Assembly: GCA_015179125.1 (NCBI GenBank)
Contig: WHVA01000252.1
Coordinates: 62,001 to 126,000, forward strand
DNA: 64,000 bases
Source of the DNA: Gautieria morchelliformis
Taxonomy: Eukaryota > Basidiomycota > Agaricomycetes > Gomphales > Gomphaceae
Direction: 5' to 3'
The notes beneath the pieces were generated by a model, which saw only the letters and a list, made by a program, of their open reading frames with translations, had not been told where the DNA came from and ran no database searches. The translations under genes were made by a program, and so were the position numbers. Positions 46,010-57,609 of the stretch are shown here, in pieces (positions within the stretch are counted from its first letter, which is position 1; every line of letters begins with the position of its first letter).

Positions 46010-46316
46010 TGTTGGAGCCAGGATGGATAAGCATAGGACGCAGGGCCACGGCTGGTAACCTGCGACCCGGACTAATATCTACATAGGTTGTCTTGGTCAT
46101 AGTTGACCGAGCTGGTATATCTAGTAGACACGTAGCTAGTGGTACCTCAGTGAAGTATCTATTCACTGAGGTACGCATCACTCTCTGTATATCGTTGAGT
46201 ACTACACTCACTCCTGTGTAGCTTACACTACACAGGTACAGTAATATATACGCGCTCAGTGAAGTATCTATTCACTGAGCTTACACTACACAGCTACTGC
46301 GCAAATAACCCTAACA
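46010..46316 (+). repeat. 5' LTR of copia element C3
   Basis: A 307-base LTR, 73 bases longer than its partner. It contains two hairpin-forming pairs, GTACCTCAGTGA...TCACTGAGGTAC (about 46141-46173) and GCTCAGTGA...TCACTGAGC (about 46254-46280), and a GTGTAG...CTACAC pair. Such folds in an LTR could affect transcript processing. Confidence 0.88.
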
Positions 46317-47940
46317 GGTTATGGGTGTCAAGATTGGATTTTTGGGCGTTAATATCGCATGTTAGTGGCGAATGCCCGAATAGCGTGTGCGATCTAGCGA
46401 ATCGCCCAGCGAACAGTACCGAAGAGGTAAGAGTTAAGAAGTAAGAGGGTTACTCGAAAGGAATTCTCCCTGATCTACAGTCATAGCGAAATAGCCCGTG
46501 GCACTTGACGATGTAACATGCAAGGTGTCATGGAAAGGTTGTCTAAGTAGCGACAATCCTTTCGTCGGCGAAGGCACTCCTTCGGAGCCCTTCACTGACA
46601 GCACAGAAAATAACTCGAAGGCTAAGGTAACAAAGATGAAGTATGAGAACTCACCAGTGATGCCTAAGTCCTCTTCTGGTCAAAGATAGAAATCTACAGG
46701 AGAAGGCTCAAGACGATGGTCACAGCGAGGTCAAGTTTGCACAAGATGGACATATGATAATTGAACTGGAGAATATACATGCGAATGTAGACTACCTATA
46801 CCGAATGCTCATACGGTGCTAGCGAAATAGGAAAGAGGCGGTCTGGAGCCAGGGTTGGATAGGGGTGCGTGGTCAGGATACATAATAGATGGAATAGACA
46901 TCCAATATAATGGAAGAGGGGTGAAAACATGAAACGATGGAGAGGAAAGAAGGCGAAGGCCCCTATGTACGAAAACACGCCTTGGGACCTGCATATACAC
47001 CACCCTGCACAGACTCTTCATCTGCTGGGTTGGTCCCACATGACCTACGGGTAGGATGCCCCACGAATGCATTCTGGACATAGGAACACCCAAAGGGGGT
47101 TGAGTTGAGAAGATGATGGGACCAGTGATGAACCATCAACCCGGGTAAAGGATGTCGATTGTGTTTTGATGGCGTGCCTGCTGACGAATGATGCGAGTAG
47201 CGACTGGTCATATGGCGAATGTGGCGAATAGTGAATGGAGCGAGGAGTGAATGGAGCGAAGACACGCGAACATGGAAGAGTGGTGGAAGGGACAACAGGG
47301 ATAGCTGGGTACAAGAAATAAATGAGTCATGACAGCCTGCACCTCCTTGCAATTCATGATAGGACCAGTGATGAACCAACAATCCAGGTAAAGGATGTCG
47401 ATCATGTTCGATGGCATGGCTACTGGCAAATGATGCAGGTAGCGAATGGCCAGTTGGCGAATGTGGCGAATAGTGAATGGGGCAAGGAGTGAATGGAGCG
47501 AAGCCGAGCGAACATGGAAAGGTGGTGAAAGGGAAAACAGGGATAGCTTGATACAAGAAATGAGTGTGTCATGACAACTGTGTAGTGAAAACTTCAGCGA
47601 AGCTAATTCATCCTGCGCTGCAGTGGTGCGAGTCCCATTGAGTCCAACCTGCATGGAGGCTGCAACTGACACTATCCGAATGCATCCTGAGCATGTGGGT
47701 CTGGCGTGCTGGCAGGAATGATGCGAATAGCGAATGCGAAAGCAGTATGGCGATGAATATTTTGGCAAGATATTCGCTGGTTCAGGAAGTCGTTCGCTGG
47801 TTCGGGAAGTCATTCGCCTTGTGCTGAGGGATGATTCGCAGAATAAACGAATCATGACAATGGGCCCTGCAGAGCCCACCACATCGTCCTCCACCACGAA
47901 GTCCTTCGTTGTACCCAAGCTTGCCTGAGACGGCACAAAC
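46317..47940 (+). repeat. Long leader of C3 with tandem and GCGAAT repeats
   Basis: The space between the 5' LTR and the first recognisable gag sequence is 1.6 kb, far longer than usual for copia. It holds two tandem copies of a unit of about 240 bases (47108-47340 and 47355-47578) sharing GACCAGTGATGAACCA, AGGATGTCGAT and CGAACATGGAA. Many dispersed GCGAAT/AGCGAATGG motifs occur, plus a short direct repeat TTCGCTGGTTC(A/G)GGAAGTC near 47776-47811. No continuous frame covers it. It may be a satellite-like leader or a separate insertion. Confidence 0.6.
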
Positions 47941-50900
47941 TGGGTCACCTGGAAGAGTCAAATGTTAGCTACACTAGCGTCGACTCGAGGCACAAAACAA
48001 CACCTGGAGGGGGCTGCCCGGATCCCCCCCAATCCCCACTTATCCCGACGGTCACACCCTAACAGACGAGGAGGAGGAGGAACTGGAAGGTGTAGAGAAG
48101 TGCTGGGACGACTACAACCAGCGTGAGGCCACGATCATGGCCCAAATATTCACCACTGTCCCTGACAGTGTTCTCATCAAGGTCCAGAACCTATCCACGG
48201 CGAAGGAGGTCTGGGATGCGGTATGTGCAAAGCACAAGACGAGGGCACTCACCATCAAAGTAGACATGCGGCGCCGGATGTATTAGCTCAAGTGCGAAGA
48301 CGAGTCTAACATCCACACGCACCTGGAGACCCTCATGAGGATGCAGGAACAACTGGCAGGAATGAATGCTGGACTTACGGATGACGACCTGACTACCGTC
48401 ATTCTCGGCTCACTCCCTAAGTCATACCACTCGCTGATCAACAATAACGATGTCCGCGGCACATGCTAAAGCTAAGCTGGAGCCGGATCAGTTGGTCAGT
48501 ATACGCTGATCGATGAATTCAAGAGACTTACCATCAAGGAGCACCAACTGAAGGCAAGCGAGAATGCCCTGGCTGCAGCGAAGGGCCGCGGGAAGCCACA
48601 GGCACACGACAGTTCCTCCAATGCCACCAGCACCACAAAGTCTGACGTGGAGTGCTGGAAGTGTGGGAAGAAGGGGCACGTGAAAGCTGAGTGCCGCTCC
48701 AAAGCTAAGAAGAAAGAGAAGAAAGACGACGACAAGAATGGATGGGACTCAGCAAACACGGCAGGGGAGAGTGAGGGATTCGCCTTCACCACGACGTTCA
48801 CCGGACCCACGCTCGCGCTGGGGACAAGCCCGTTAACGGGACAAGAGGTCAACGTCTACGACTCGGGAGCATCAGGGCACATGTCACCAAACAGGCATCG
48901 GTTCCTTACCTTCAGAGAGATCACACGGTGGACAAGACAGTCTTCAAGGCCGTAGGGATGGGCAACATGAAGGTCAGAATCCCTAACGGAAAACGACAAC
49001 ACACATCAGTTTAAAAGATGTGCTTTATTGCCCAGACTTAGCTTTTACCCTGGTATCCTTGGCATGCTGTGACGCAGCGGGATACTCAGTCCTGTTGAAG
49101 GACCGAAAATGCCTCATTTGGGACGCAAGAGGGACTCTGCTCGGGCAGGTCCCGCTCTCGAACGGACTCTACACGGTTCAACAGCAGCAGCGGCGAAAGT
49201 AGCACAAAAACAACTCACGTTGGACAAACTACACCGTCGCATGGGTCACATCTCGCGGCAAGTCGCCTGGAAACTCATCCAGGATGGGACGGTTACGGGA
49301 CTTGATGTCAACATGTCCAGTCAACCGAGCCTGTGCACAGCGTGTGTGCAGGCCAAGCCGATGCACAAGCCTGTCCCGCAGAAGCAGGAGGGACCGCGAT
49401 CCAGCACCTTCGGTGAGAAGGTGCACTCGGACGTGTGGGGACCGGCGAACCCTCAGAGCTATGATGGAAAAGAGTACTTTGTCAGCTTTACCGACGACCA
49501 CAACAGGTGGACTTACCTTGTGCCGATAGCATGCAAGAGCAAGGCGTTCGGCTGCTATAAGCAGTATGAGGCCTGGGTTGAGACTCAGCACGGCACGAAA
49601 ATAAAGAGGTTACAGACTGACCATGGAGGAGAGTATCTCTCCCAGGAATTCATGAGCCACCTAAAAGCAAAGGGGATGGTTAGGAGCCTTATGGTGCACA
49701 ACATGCCGGAGGAGAACGGCGTGTCAGAGCGGCTGAACAGGATGCTACTGGAGCATGCATGGGCCATGCATCTCACAGTAGGCCTGCTGAAATTCCTCTG
49801 GACCGAGTCGGTCCAGCACGCAGTGTGGCTAAAAAACCGCTCGTCGACGTGTGCACTTGACGGAAAAACCCCCTATGAGCTTGTTCACGGCACCAAGCCA
49901 GATTTAAGGGACTTACCTGAGTGGGGAACGCGGGTTTTTGTCTTGAAAGAGGACAGTGGCAAGTTGGAGGCGAAAGCCGAGGAGGGAAGATGGGTGGGGT
50001 ATAGTGACGAAAGTAAAGGGCACAGGGTTTACTGGCCTGGGAAACACTGTGTGACCGTCGAACATAACGTCACATTCAATACCTCTGTTCTAGTCACGCC
50101 CGCCGATGCACCGGCTGAGGGGGAGTCCTTCACCGGCACCCAGGGCATCGGCAGCGCCCCACAGGACCCACAGCCACAGCCGCAGCACGCGGACCAAGAA
50201 AAAATCGACCCACTACAGGGACTCAAGGCCCCCGACCCCCCAGCGGACCCACCGCAAGGCAGAGGCCAACACACACGGACACCGTCAGCGTACGTGCGAG
50301 GCATCACGGATGGCACCAGTAGCAGCACAGGATGCGCAAACACACCCGCCTACCCGTGAGGGCTACCCATACCCTTGAACGCGTCAGCATTGGTCACCCT
50401 CATCGAGCTAGAGGAGGGCCCTGAGGACGAGGGGGAGTCGGATCGCGCCTCGAGCCACCCATTCGAATACTTGATGGCAGCAGCGGTGAACGACATGGGA
50501 CTCAACCCCACGAGCCTCAACAACGCATGCTCCCGCGACGATTGGCCACACTGGGATGTGTCCATCAGACGGGAGCTGGACCAGCACGCAAGGTTGAAGA
50601 CATGGGACCTCGTGGAACCTCCAGATGGCATAAACATCGTGGGAAGCAGACTCATATTCCACTACAAACACAATGCGGACGGTAAGGTGGTAAACCACAA
50701 GACCCGGCTCGTTGCACAAGGGTTTACACAAGCAGAAGGCATAGACTACACAGAGACCTTCTCCCCCACCACCAAACTTTCCGCTATATGCATAATCGCG
50801 GCTATTGCAGTCAGAAATGACTGGGAACTCGAACAGACCGACATTAGATGGCGTGTACCTGAACGCACCGATCACGGAGACGGTTTACATGAGACAGCCG

Positions 50901-52052
50901 AAGGGATATGAGACTCCTGGCAGGGAACACCATGTGTGCCGTCTCAACCAAGTGATCTACGGACTGAAGCAGTCCGGGAGGGAATGGTACGAGATGCTGA
51001 GCGGCATCATGTACCGATTTGGATTCGCGCGTTGCGAGGTAGAGCACGCCGTTTTCCATAGGTACGCTGGACAGGATGTCCTCATCATCGCAGTGGACAT
51101 CGATGACTTGACCATGGCGGGGAATTCAAGGGATGTGATTCGGCAGTTCAAGGACAAGCTGCATACCGTCCTGAAGATAAAAGATATGGGCGACCTACAC
51201 TGGTTGCTGGGGATAGAGGTCAAACGGGACCACACACTATGCACTATCTCGTTCTCTCAGTGTGCATATGTGCAGAAAATACTGGAGAGGTCAATCTACA
51301 GGATGCAAACCAACTCGGCACCCCACTCGACCCCACCACAGGCTATCCTCATCCCAGTCCACCTCCACCCCGCGCCAGTATGACGACATGCATAACGTGC
51401 CATACAGAGAGGCCATCAGGTCACTCATGTATGCAGCCTTGGGCACACGCCCGGACATCTTGTTTGCCGTGTCGTTTCTGGCACAATTCATGCAGAACCC
51501 AGGAAGACCACACTGGGAAGTGGTGAAGCGTGTCTTCTGCTACCTGAAGGGCACAAGGGACATGTGCCTCGTCATCAGTGGTTCACAGAGCGGCCTGGAG
51601 GCTTTTTCAGACGCGGACTGGGTGTCCCAAGAACTCAGGCTACGTATTCACCACAGATGGCGGAGCCGTCTCCTGGAGCTCTAAGAAACAACCGATCATT
51701 GTGCTATCTACAACGGAGGCAGAGTATATTGCTGCGACGCACGCAGCAAAGGAAGCACTGTGGATACGCGCGTTTTTGGCCGACATTGCACGCCCGCTAG
51801 AAAAGCCCATCACCATCCATCTAGGCAACATCTCCGCGATCTCCATCACAAAGAACAGCGAATACCACCCCTGGACGATGCCCATCGACATAAGGTATCA
51901 CTTCATACGCCACGCCACACGGGAGGGGCTCATACACATCGACTACGTCCCGACGGACGATATGGCCGCCGATATGTTCACGAAAGCCCTCCCGCGCCAC
52001 AAGGTCGAACACCTGAATGCAATGGTTGGACTGCACCATGCTTAAGGGGGAG

Positions 52053-52286
52053 CGTTGGAGCCAGGATGGATAAGCATAGGACGCAGGGCCGCGGCTGGTA
52101 ACCCGCGACCCGGACTAATATCTACATAGGTTGTCTCGGTCATAGTTGACCACTCTGTATATCGTTGAGTACTACACTCACTCCTGTGTAGCTTACACTA
52201 CACAGGTACAGTAATATATATGCGCTCAGTGAAATATCTATTCACTGAGCTTACACTACACAGCTACTGCGCAAATAACCCTAACA
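52053..52286 (+). repeat. 3' LTR of copia element C3
   Basis: A 234-base LTR preceded by the purine tract AAGGGGGAG (52044-52052). Where it aligns with the 5' LTR I count six differences. All are C/T or G/A, and five are at CpG sites. The flanking GGGAT at 52287 completes the target duplication. Confidence 0.88.
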
Positions 52287-52837
52287 GGGATGGCCTATGA
52301 AATCCGAGGGTTTGGTTTGGTAGTTGAAAGAACTGCCGTCAGGAGATAGCTGCCAAAGGTCTGCGTAGAGTCATCGCGCACCGAACTGAGCTGCGCGTCA
52401 TTCTGAGGTCTCCCGAAGTTGCCAGACCGTGCCATTAGTGGAGGCTGTCAGATATCAGACGGGATCATCCAGGTGATAGCCCCATCACGAGTAACCGCAT
52501 GTCGGAGTCCTACTCGGAGTATGTCGGAGAGAACTCAGAGAATATGATGTTCATGATCAATGATTTCTCTCTAATTAGCACACACAGCGCTGCGACGTAT
52601 TAAGCGGCCAGACCCCGCGCTTTTTCATCTCTCGCTCTACCGGTGTCCTGGACAATGGACATGGCAATCGTAGATGCATCATGCATGATCCATCTTGACC
52701 TGTAGGCTGAAGATAGGTGGCCACCAGCAGACTCCCGGCAGCAGTGGCCATGTGCAGCCTGGCGCCGACATCAGGTGTCGATATCAGAATTGATGTCACT
52801 CTGCAAAGTAGTGGAGTGGGATAGGAAACGAGCCAGA
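52287..52837. other. Cassette spacer between gene X and DUF6533, copy C
   Basis: Non-coding stretch matching 56510-56808, starting GGGATGGCCTATGAAATCCG and GGGTTTGGTTTGGTAGTTGA in both. In the original order it lay between the divergently read gene X start and the DUF6533 upstream region, so it probably contained promoter sequence for both. No frame is conserved between the two copies. Confidence 0.55.
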
Positions 52838-53610
52838 TGTGGGAAGGCTGAGCGCTTCAGTACGCATGACTTGCCCTCTTCAAATTCGCCGGTGACAAAA
52901 TGACGAATCTCTTGCGTTATACTTCAGTTGAATACATTGAATGTACTCTTGCGCGGCTGCCTCGCTCAAAACTTAGAGGGTTATGTATAGTATTCGTAAG
53001 TTAGCTAGTGTTAGTCTACCGCCGCGGCTCAAGTGCTACATCATTGCTGATCCCCTGCAGGAATATAGTCTTGAACTCCCATGCCTCCGAGCTGGTACCT
53101 CAGATGAAGCCATTACAGTAAGGGGTCAAGTCGAAGTATAACAGCCAGATCATCTGCACATTCTAACTCCCTGTTTCTTTTGTGCCCAGAATGTCTGTTA
53201 ACCCTCAAACAGTCGCTACAGTGGTGGAGTCACGCAAGTGCTGACGTGTGGAAGCGATGCCTACATATCTAACCTACCTCTTTTCATGCAGTAACCGCTA
53301 CCAAGTACTCGTGCGTTGCATCTCTGGCGTTCTTGCTATATGACCATGGTGAGAGCAACACTACAAATACCAACCACATACTGACTTTGATTCAGTGATC
53401 ACCCTCGATGACGAAGTTAGTTCCACAATTTCATATTGCCGTATGTTTCCTTGAGGTACATCATCAGGTGGTCAATGTTTGGAATCGCCCACGCTCACTG
53501 AGCAGGTGGCTGTTTATATGGGTCCGTCTCCAACAAAGACCGAACCCATTCACTTAGAATAATCTTAGCAACCACCGTAGACTCGCTACTTCGGACTTGC
53601 CTCACTCACT

Positions 53611-54787
53611 ATGACGGTCACAGGTGCGCATGTATCTCGCCTCGTTCATGCCAAGGAAAAATTAAAGGCGGCGCACGGAAGTCTTATTTCACGGCTCTCT
53701 CTCGAATAAGGTTTGCATTTCTCTGGGGATCACTGCGATATACAGCCTATTGAGCTTTATTTTCACAGTTGTAGGTGCAACCTTCGGGTCAGTGCTAGAC
53801 CATAACATTGATTTCATATTATTGTTCAGCTGCAAATTTTTCTTTTGGTGGGAGGTTCTATGGTATGTCCCTATTAGATGCGTTTCTCGACTCCAATTGA
53901 CAATTACAGCGTTAAATGGTTTATCGTTACCATTCAAGGTAAAGGAACGCCTCATCAAAGGTTTGTAAGGTAATACTGACAAGCACCATAGTCATTCTAC
54001 TTATCCGTGTACGCTCCCTTTCTCCTCATTTAAAATGTTGGGATCTAAACTTGTTATAGGTTTATGCTGTTTATGGTCGCCACAAACACATTCTCTTTGG
54101 CGGGGCTGGACTCCTTCTGCTATCGCTAATCGCCACCGTCATCCTTTGGGTTTTCCACCATTTCACTGGTAAAGCTATGGATCTCAATATTCTTCCCAGT
54201 ACATACTCATGAACTGAACAGCCCTAGGATTACCTCCCGTTGACGGCATAACTGGGTGCTTTGTTCCTATTGCGCCGAATCTCTTTAGCCTTTCTTTCGT
54301 TCCGTCAATTTTGACCGAAGTAATCCTATGCCTCCTCATGCTTTACCAAGCATGGATAACATATAAGAGCGATTATGGCTCACGGTTACTGAAGATACTC
54401 ATTCGGGACAGGTCAGCATGATACTCATTCGGGACAGGTCAGCATCCTTGTTGTTCTGGTCTAATTATCAGCCTTGGCAGCTCTAACGTATAAGCGGCAG
54501 TGTACTGTATTTTTCCAGGTCAATGGCTAGATTGCTCACGCCGATGCCCCAATAACATTTACTTTACAGCATCTTTGGTGTTCTACTTTTGAATTTCCTG
54601 GTCCCTTTCTTTGCTCCTCGAAAGTATGTGCAAATTGGATATGGGTAGGTCGTTTATATTGTCGAGAGAACATATGACACTCACACTGTTTCAAGATGGT
54701 TGTATGCAGTACCTTGCACTATGGGCAGCCGCCTGCTTCTCAGCATGCTTCAACAAGCATCCAGAGACCTAGAGTCCACATCGGCAT
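53611..54787 (+). pseudogene. DUF6533-type membrane protein gene, copy C
   Basis: The best-preserved exon readings of the family here are FIFTVVGATFGSVLDHNIDF and KFFFWWEVLWYVPIRCVSRL with LTITALNG (53750-53968); VYAVYGRHKHILFGGAGLL (about 54058-54115), entered after a CTTATCCGT/GTACGC donor and TTGTTATAG acceptor; LPPVDGITGCFVPIAPN with ILTEVILCLLMLYQAWITYK (about 54230-54370), entered after GTAAAG...CCCTAG; and LLNFLVPFFAPRKYVQIGYG (about 54585-54648). A 27-base tandem duplication (54403-54456) repeats the donor region of the last intron, and a TAA closes the following exon in my model, so I treat it as non-functional. Spliced products could still exist if my exon borders are wrong. Confidence 0.6.
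54403..54456 (+). repeat. Short tandem duplication at an exon end
   Basis: The unit GATACTCATTCGGGACAGGT followed by CAGCAT occurs twice in direct tandem in DUF6533 copy C but once in copies A (about 8888) and D (about 58386). It doubles the end of the LLKILIRDR exon and its GT donor. It is private to copy C and therefore arose after the duplication. Confidence 0.8.
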
Positions 54788-54969
54788 TTTAAAGTGATAC
54801 GCTATGACAGTTTGAACAATCATTATACAGCACCTGCGCCCACGTGTCAAAAAAACAAATTGCGCGGGCTTGCGTGAAAGCGCGCGATTTCGCATAAATG
54901 CGCGCACGCGCCACTGCCAACTTACGGTACCTATGTAGTATTTAACTAGAGGAAGGGCCGTCCGTTACC

Positions 54970-55665
54970 AGCGGCAGACCCCTTGCTCCAGAATTAAGCT
55001 GGCTCGTAAACATTTGTACAATATATTTACCAACAAAGAGTATCTGACTAAGATGCAAAATACAAAGACAAAATGCAAGAAGTTACACGCGCATCTGTTT
55101 CTTAGGGCTCGTTGATGGGCTATCTCTTATGTTTTTCCTTTTCATAGGCGATGCAACTGGAGGCTTCGGCGGTGATACAACCAACAACTCCCGGGTCACA
55201 GCTATGTTCATCAATACTAAGGGCTGGGCGTGGAGGGGGTGATTGGAGGTCGGAGGTAGAGACAGTGACGAAAATTGCAGCCGTAGGCAAGTGTGAGATG
55301 ATGGACAGCCGGTTGAGAAGGTATACATCGAAAGGTCAATGAATACGACAAGGATCGGCCGTATTTGGTGGCTATGCATAGGTAAAAGAATAGAGCGGAA
55401 GCGGGATGCCATCGATGATACAAGAAGAGAGAAGCACACGTACTCAAATTTTGAACAAGTTGGTAGTGCAGGAATGACTGGAAGGGTAGGAAAGTACTCG
55501 GACACCTAAAATCAAAACCAAAAGATAATCGTAAGGGACGTCCCTCGAACCTGCTGAAGCACCTGAGTGAGCGGATTGAATAAGTGGAAAGATGCCTTGA
55601 ATAAGACAACAATGTTAACTCCCTGGAGGATAATTCGGAGACTCGGCAGGACCTAACGTGACTCG
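54970..55665 (-). other. Insert private to cassette copy C, unrecognised coding-like sequence
   Basis: Between the DUF6533 and SET-MYND parts, copy C has about 600-700 bases that copy D lacks. The minus strand contains a frame ending at 55083 whose last residues, SPMKRKNIRDSPSTSPKKQMRV when split as SPMKRKNIRDSP and STSPKKQMRV, look like a basic nuclear-type C terminus. Upstream there are possible exon borders (TTTGATTTTAG/GTGTCC near 55500). I do not recognise the protein and could not find terminal repeats. Confidence 0.35.
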
Positions 55666-55796
55666 TGCTAATCAAAACATCGATCTGCCCGCGGCAACGG
55701 AACTAGTACATGTGCCTGGTCAGAGCCCGGGGATAGTTGTGACGGGGAGATTGCCGAAGAACGACGTAAGACACCTTAGCTGCGGTATGACATCTT

Positions 55797-56104
55797 TCGC
55801 TTCCAAACAAGCCCAGAGGAACTCAAGGAACCAAAGTCTTTCATCAATCCTTCCAATCCCCCTGCCGAGTTGCCTGTCGAGACTTACATATCCTCTACAT
55901 CTACCGAGAAGAGTTACACTCCTGCCGGACTATACAGTGGCTTACCGTCAAACCTAGAACTCAGGCGAGACGAGGTGAAGGGAAGAGGAATATGGTCTAA
56001 ACAAGTATTCAAGAGAGGTTAAATGTTATCGTTGTTGAGTAAAAAACATGGGGAGGGGAGGTAGGAACTGAGCTCAGGGAGGAAGTTGTCAGGTTAGAAA
56101 AAGA
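55797..56104 (+). pseudogene. SET-MYND gene copy C, internally deleted
   Basis: Exon 1 is present from its ATG (MTSFASKQAQRNSR) through the start of intron 1 (GAGAGGTTAAATGTTATCGTTGTT). The sequence then jumps at about 56045 to the last exon: 56046-56104 equals 61232-61290 of the intact gene over 59 bases. Everything from intron 1 to the middle of exon 9 is missing, a loss of about 1.87 kb by comparison with the intact gene. Exon 1 also has a one-base deletion (AAGGAACC for AAGGAAACC). At 56105 it joins directly to the truncated gene X of copy D. Confidence 0.9.
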
Positions 56105-56505
56105 ATCACCGTCTTCCAGGCGCAGATACGTCAACAGTTCGTGATGGGGGAGGGTCGGATCTGAAGTGAGTATAGGGAACGAGGCTTCCGTAAGGGGAAA
56201 ACGATCCTGCTCCGCCATGTGGGACGGCAGTTTAGTGTCGCTGAGAAGCCAGTCGTCCCCGGCGACGTCGCAGAGGGTGATGGACGTCAGTCCGCATGGA
56301 GGTGCCGTTGTCTCATCCTCTCACACTAGGAGGAGCGCGCGGCCGGGATGATACTGTAGCGGCCAAGATGAAAGCTCGACGTACAATGTAACTGTGCGGA
56401 GGAGCTTCCTCGAGCGCAGGTATACCGAGAGTGCCGGAGGGAGTGGTTCGATACCACAGTAATGGCCTGTTCCTTGTCGGTGAAGACGCCTGCGGAGTCC
56501 GGACC
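56105..56505 (-). pseudogene. Start of gene X, cassette copy D
   Basis: Matches 45121-45179 and 45656-46004, that is gene X without the MITE-bearing block. The minus strand reads continuously as DDWLLSDTKLPSHMAEQDRF, then PLTEASFPILTSDPTLPHHE and LLTYLRLEDGDS. This frame is open through the site where the MITE block sits in the other copy, supporting it as the original coding order. It ends abruptly at 56105 at the junction with the SET-MYND fragment, so only the 5' part of gene X is here. Confidence 0.6.
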
Positions 56506-57609
56506 CGGGATGGCCTATGAAATCCGAGGGTTTGGTTTGGTAGTTGAGAGAACTACCGTCCGGAGATAGCTGCCAAAGGCCTGTGTACGCACCGAAGCTG
56601 CTGGTGGTGTTGCCATTAATACTAGTGGCTGTCAGGTCTCAGACGGTCCGACTCGAAGTAGTATGTGAGAGCTTGAGATCTGAGATCTGAGATTTGAGAG
56701 CTCTGAACTCAGAGAAGACGCGATATCAGTCGGGATTGATGCCAACCTGGATCAATAACCACTGATTGCAAAGTAGTGGAGTGGGATAGGAAACGAACCA
56801 AATATAGGAAGGCTGAACGCTTCAGTACGCTGCATGACTTGCCAAATTCGCCGGTTGACAAAATGACGAATCTCTTCTAGCTGCCGTTAGACTTGAGTCG
56901 AATACATTGAATGTGTTCTTGGGCGGCTGCCTCACTCATCAGTGAAAGTTTGGAGGGCTATTTATAATATTCGTAAGTTAGCTAAAGTTAGTCTACCGGC
57001 GCAGCTCAAGTACTACAGCATTATATTACTGATCCCCCGCAGGAATAATATATAGCCTTGAACTCCCATGCCTCCGAGCTGGTAACTCAGATGAAGCCGT
57101 TAGAGTGAGGGGCCATGTTGAAGTATAACAGCCAGATCATTTGCACATTCTGATGATTAGACTCCCTATTTCTTTTGTGCGCAGAATGTCTGATAACCCT
57201 CAAACAGTCGCTACAGTGGTGGAATCACGCAAGTGCTGACGTGTGGAAGCAATGCCTACATACCTAACCTACCTCTTTTCATGCAGTAACCGCTACCAAG
57301 TACTCGTGGGTTGCATCTTTGGCGTTCTTGCTGTATGACCATGGTGAGAGCAACACTACAAATACCAACCACATACTGACTTTGATTCAGTGATCACCCT
57401 CAATGTCGAAGTTAGTTCACGATTTCATATTGCCGTATGTTTCCTTGAGATACATCATCAGGTGGTCAATGTTTGGAATCGCCCACGCTCACTGAGCAGG
57501 TGGCTGTTTATATGGGTCCGTCTCCAACAAAGACCGAACCCATTCACTTAGAATAATCTTTGCAACCAAACCACCGTAGACTCGCTACTTCGGACTTGTC
57601 TCACTCACT
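56506..57609. other. Cassette spacer and DUF6533 upstream region, copy D
   Basis: No gene. The left part matches 52287-52837 and the right part (from 56809) matches 7369-8105 and 52838-53610. It preserves the uninterrupted site (CCGGGATGGCC, about 56505-56515) at which copia element C3 inserted in copy C. Confidence 0.6.

Larger units (their letters stand above)
46010..52286 (+). mobile_element. Ty1/copia element C3 with both LTRs, broken
   Basis: LTRs are 46010-46316 and 52053-52286 (TGTTGGAGCC...CCCTAACA; the second starts CGTTGG). Flanks are GGGAC (46005-46009) and GGGAT (52287-52291), a 5-base duplication with one change. The duplicate cassette at about 56505-56515 reads CCGGGATGGCC without an insert, confirming the site. 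Parts in order are a 1.6 kb repeat-bearing leader, gag about 47990-48950 with CWKCGKKGHVKAEC, protease (VYDSGASGHMS near 48855), integrase about 49110-50340 with DHGGEYLSQEF, reverse transcriptase about 50375-51680 and RNase H about 51580-52045. Six differences between comparable LTR positions (about 2.6 per cent) give moderate age. It is a fossil with several breaks (about five or six). Confidence 0.92.
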
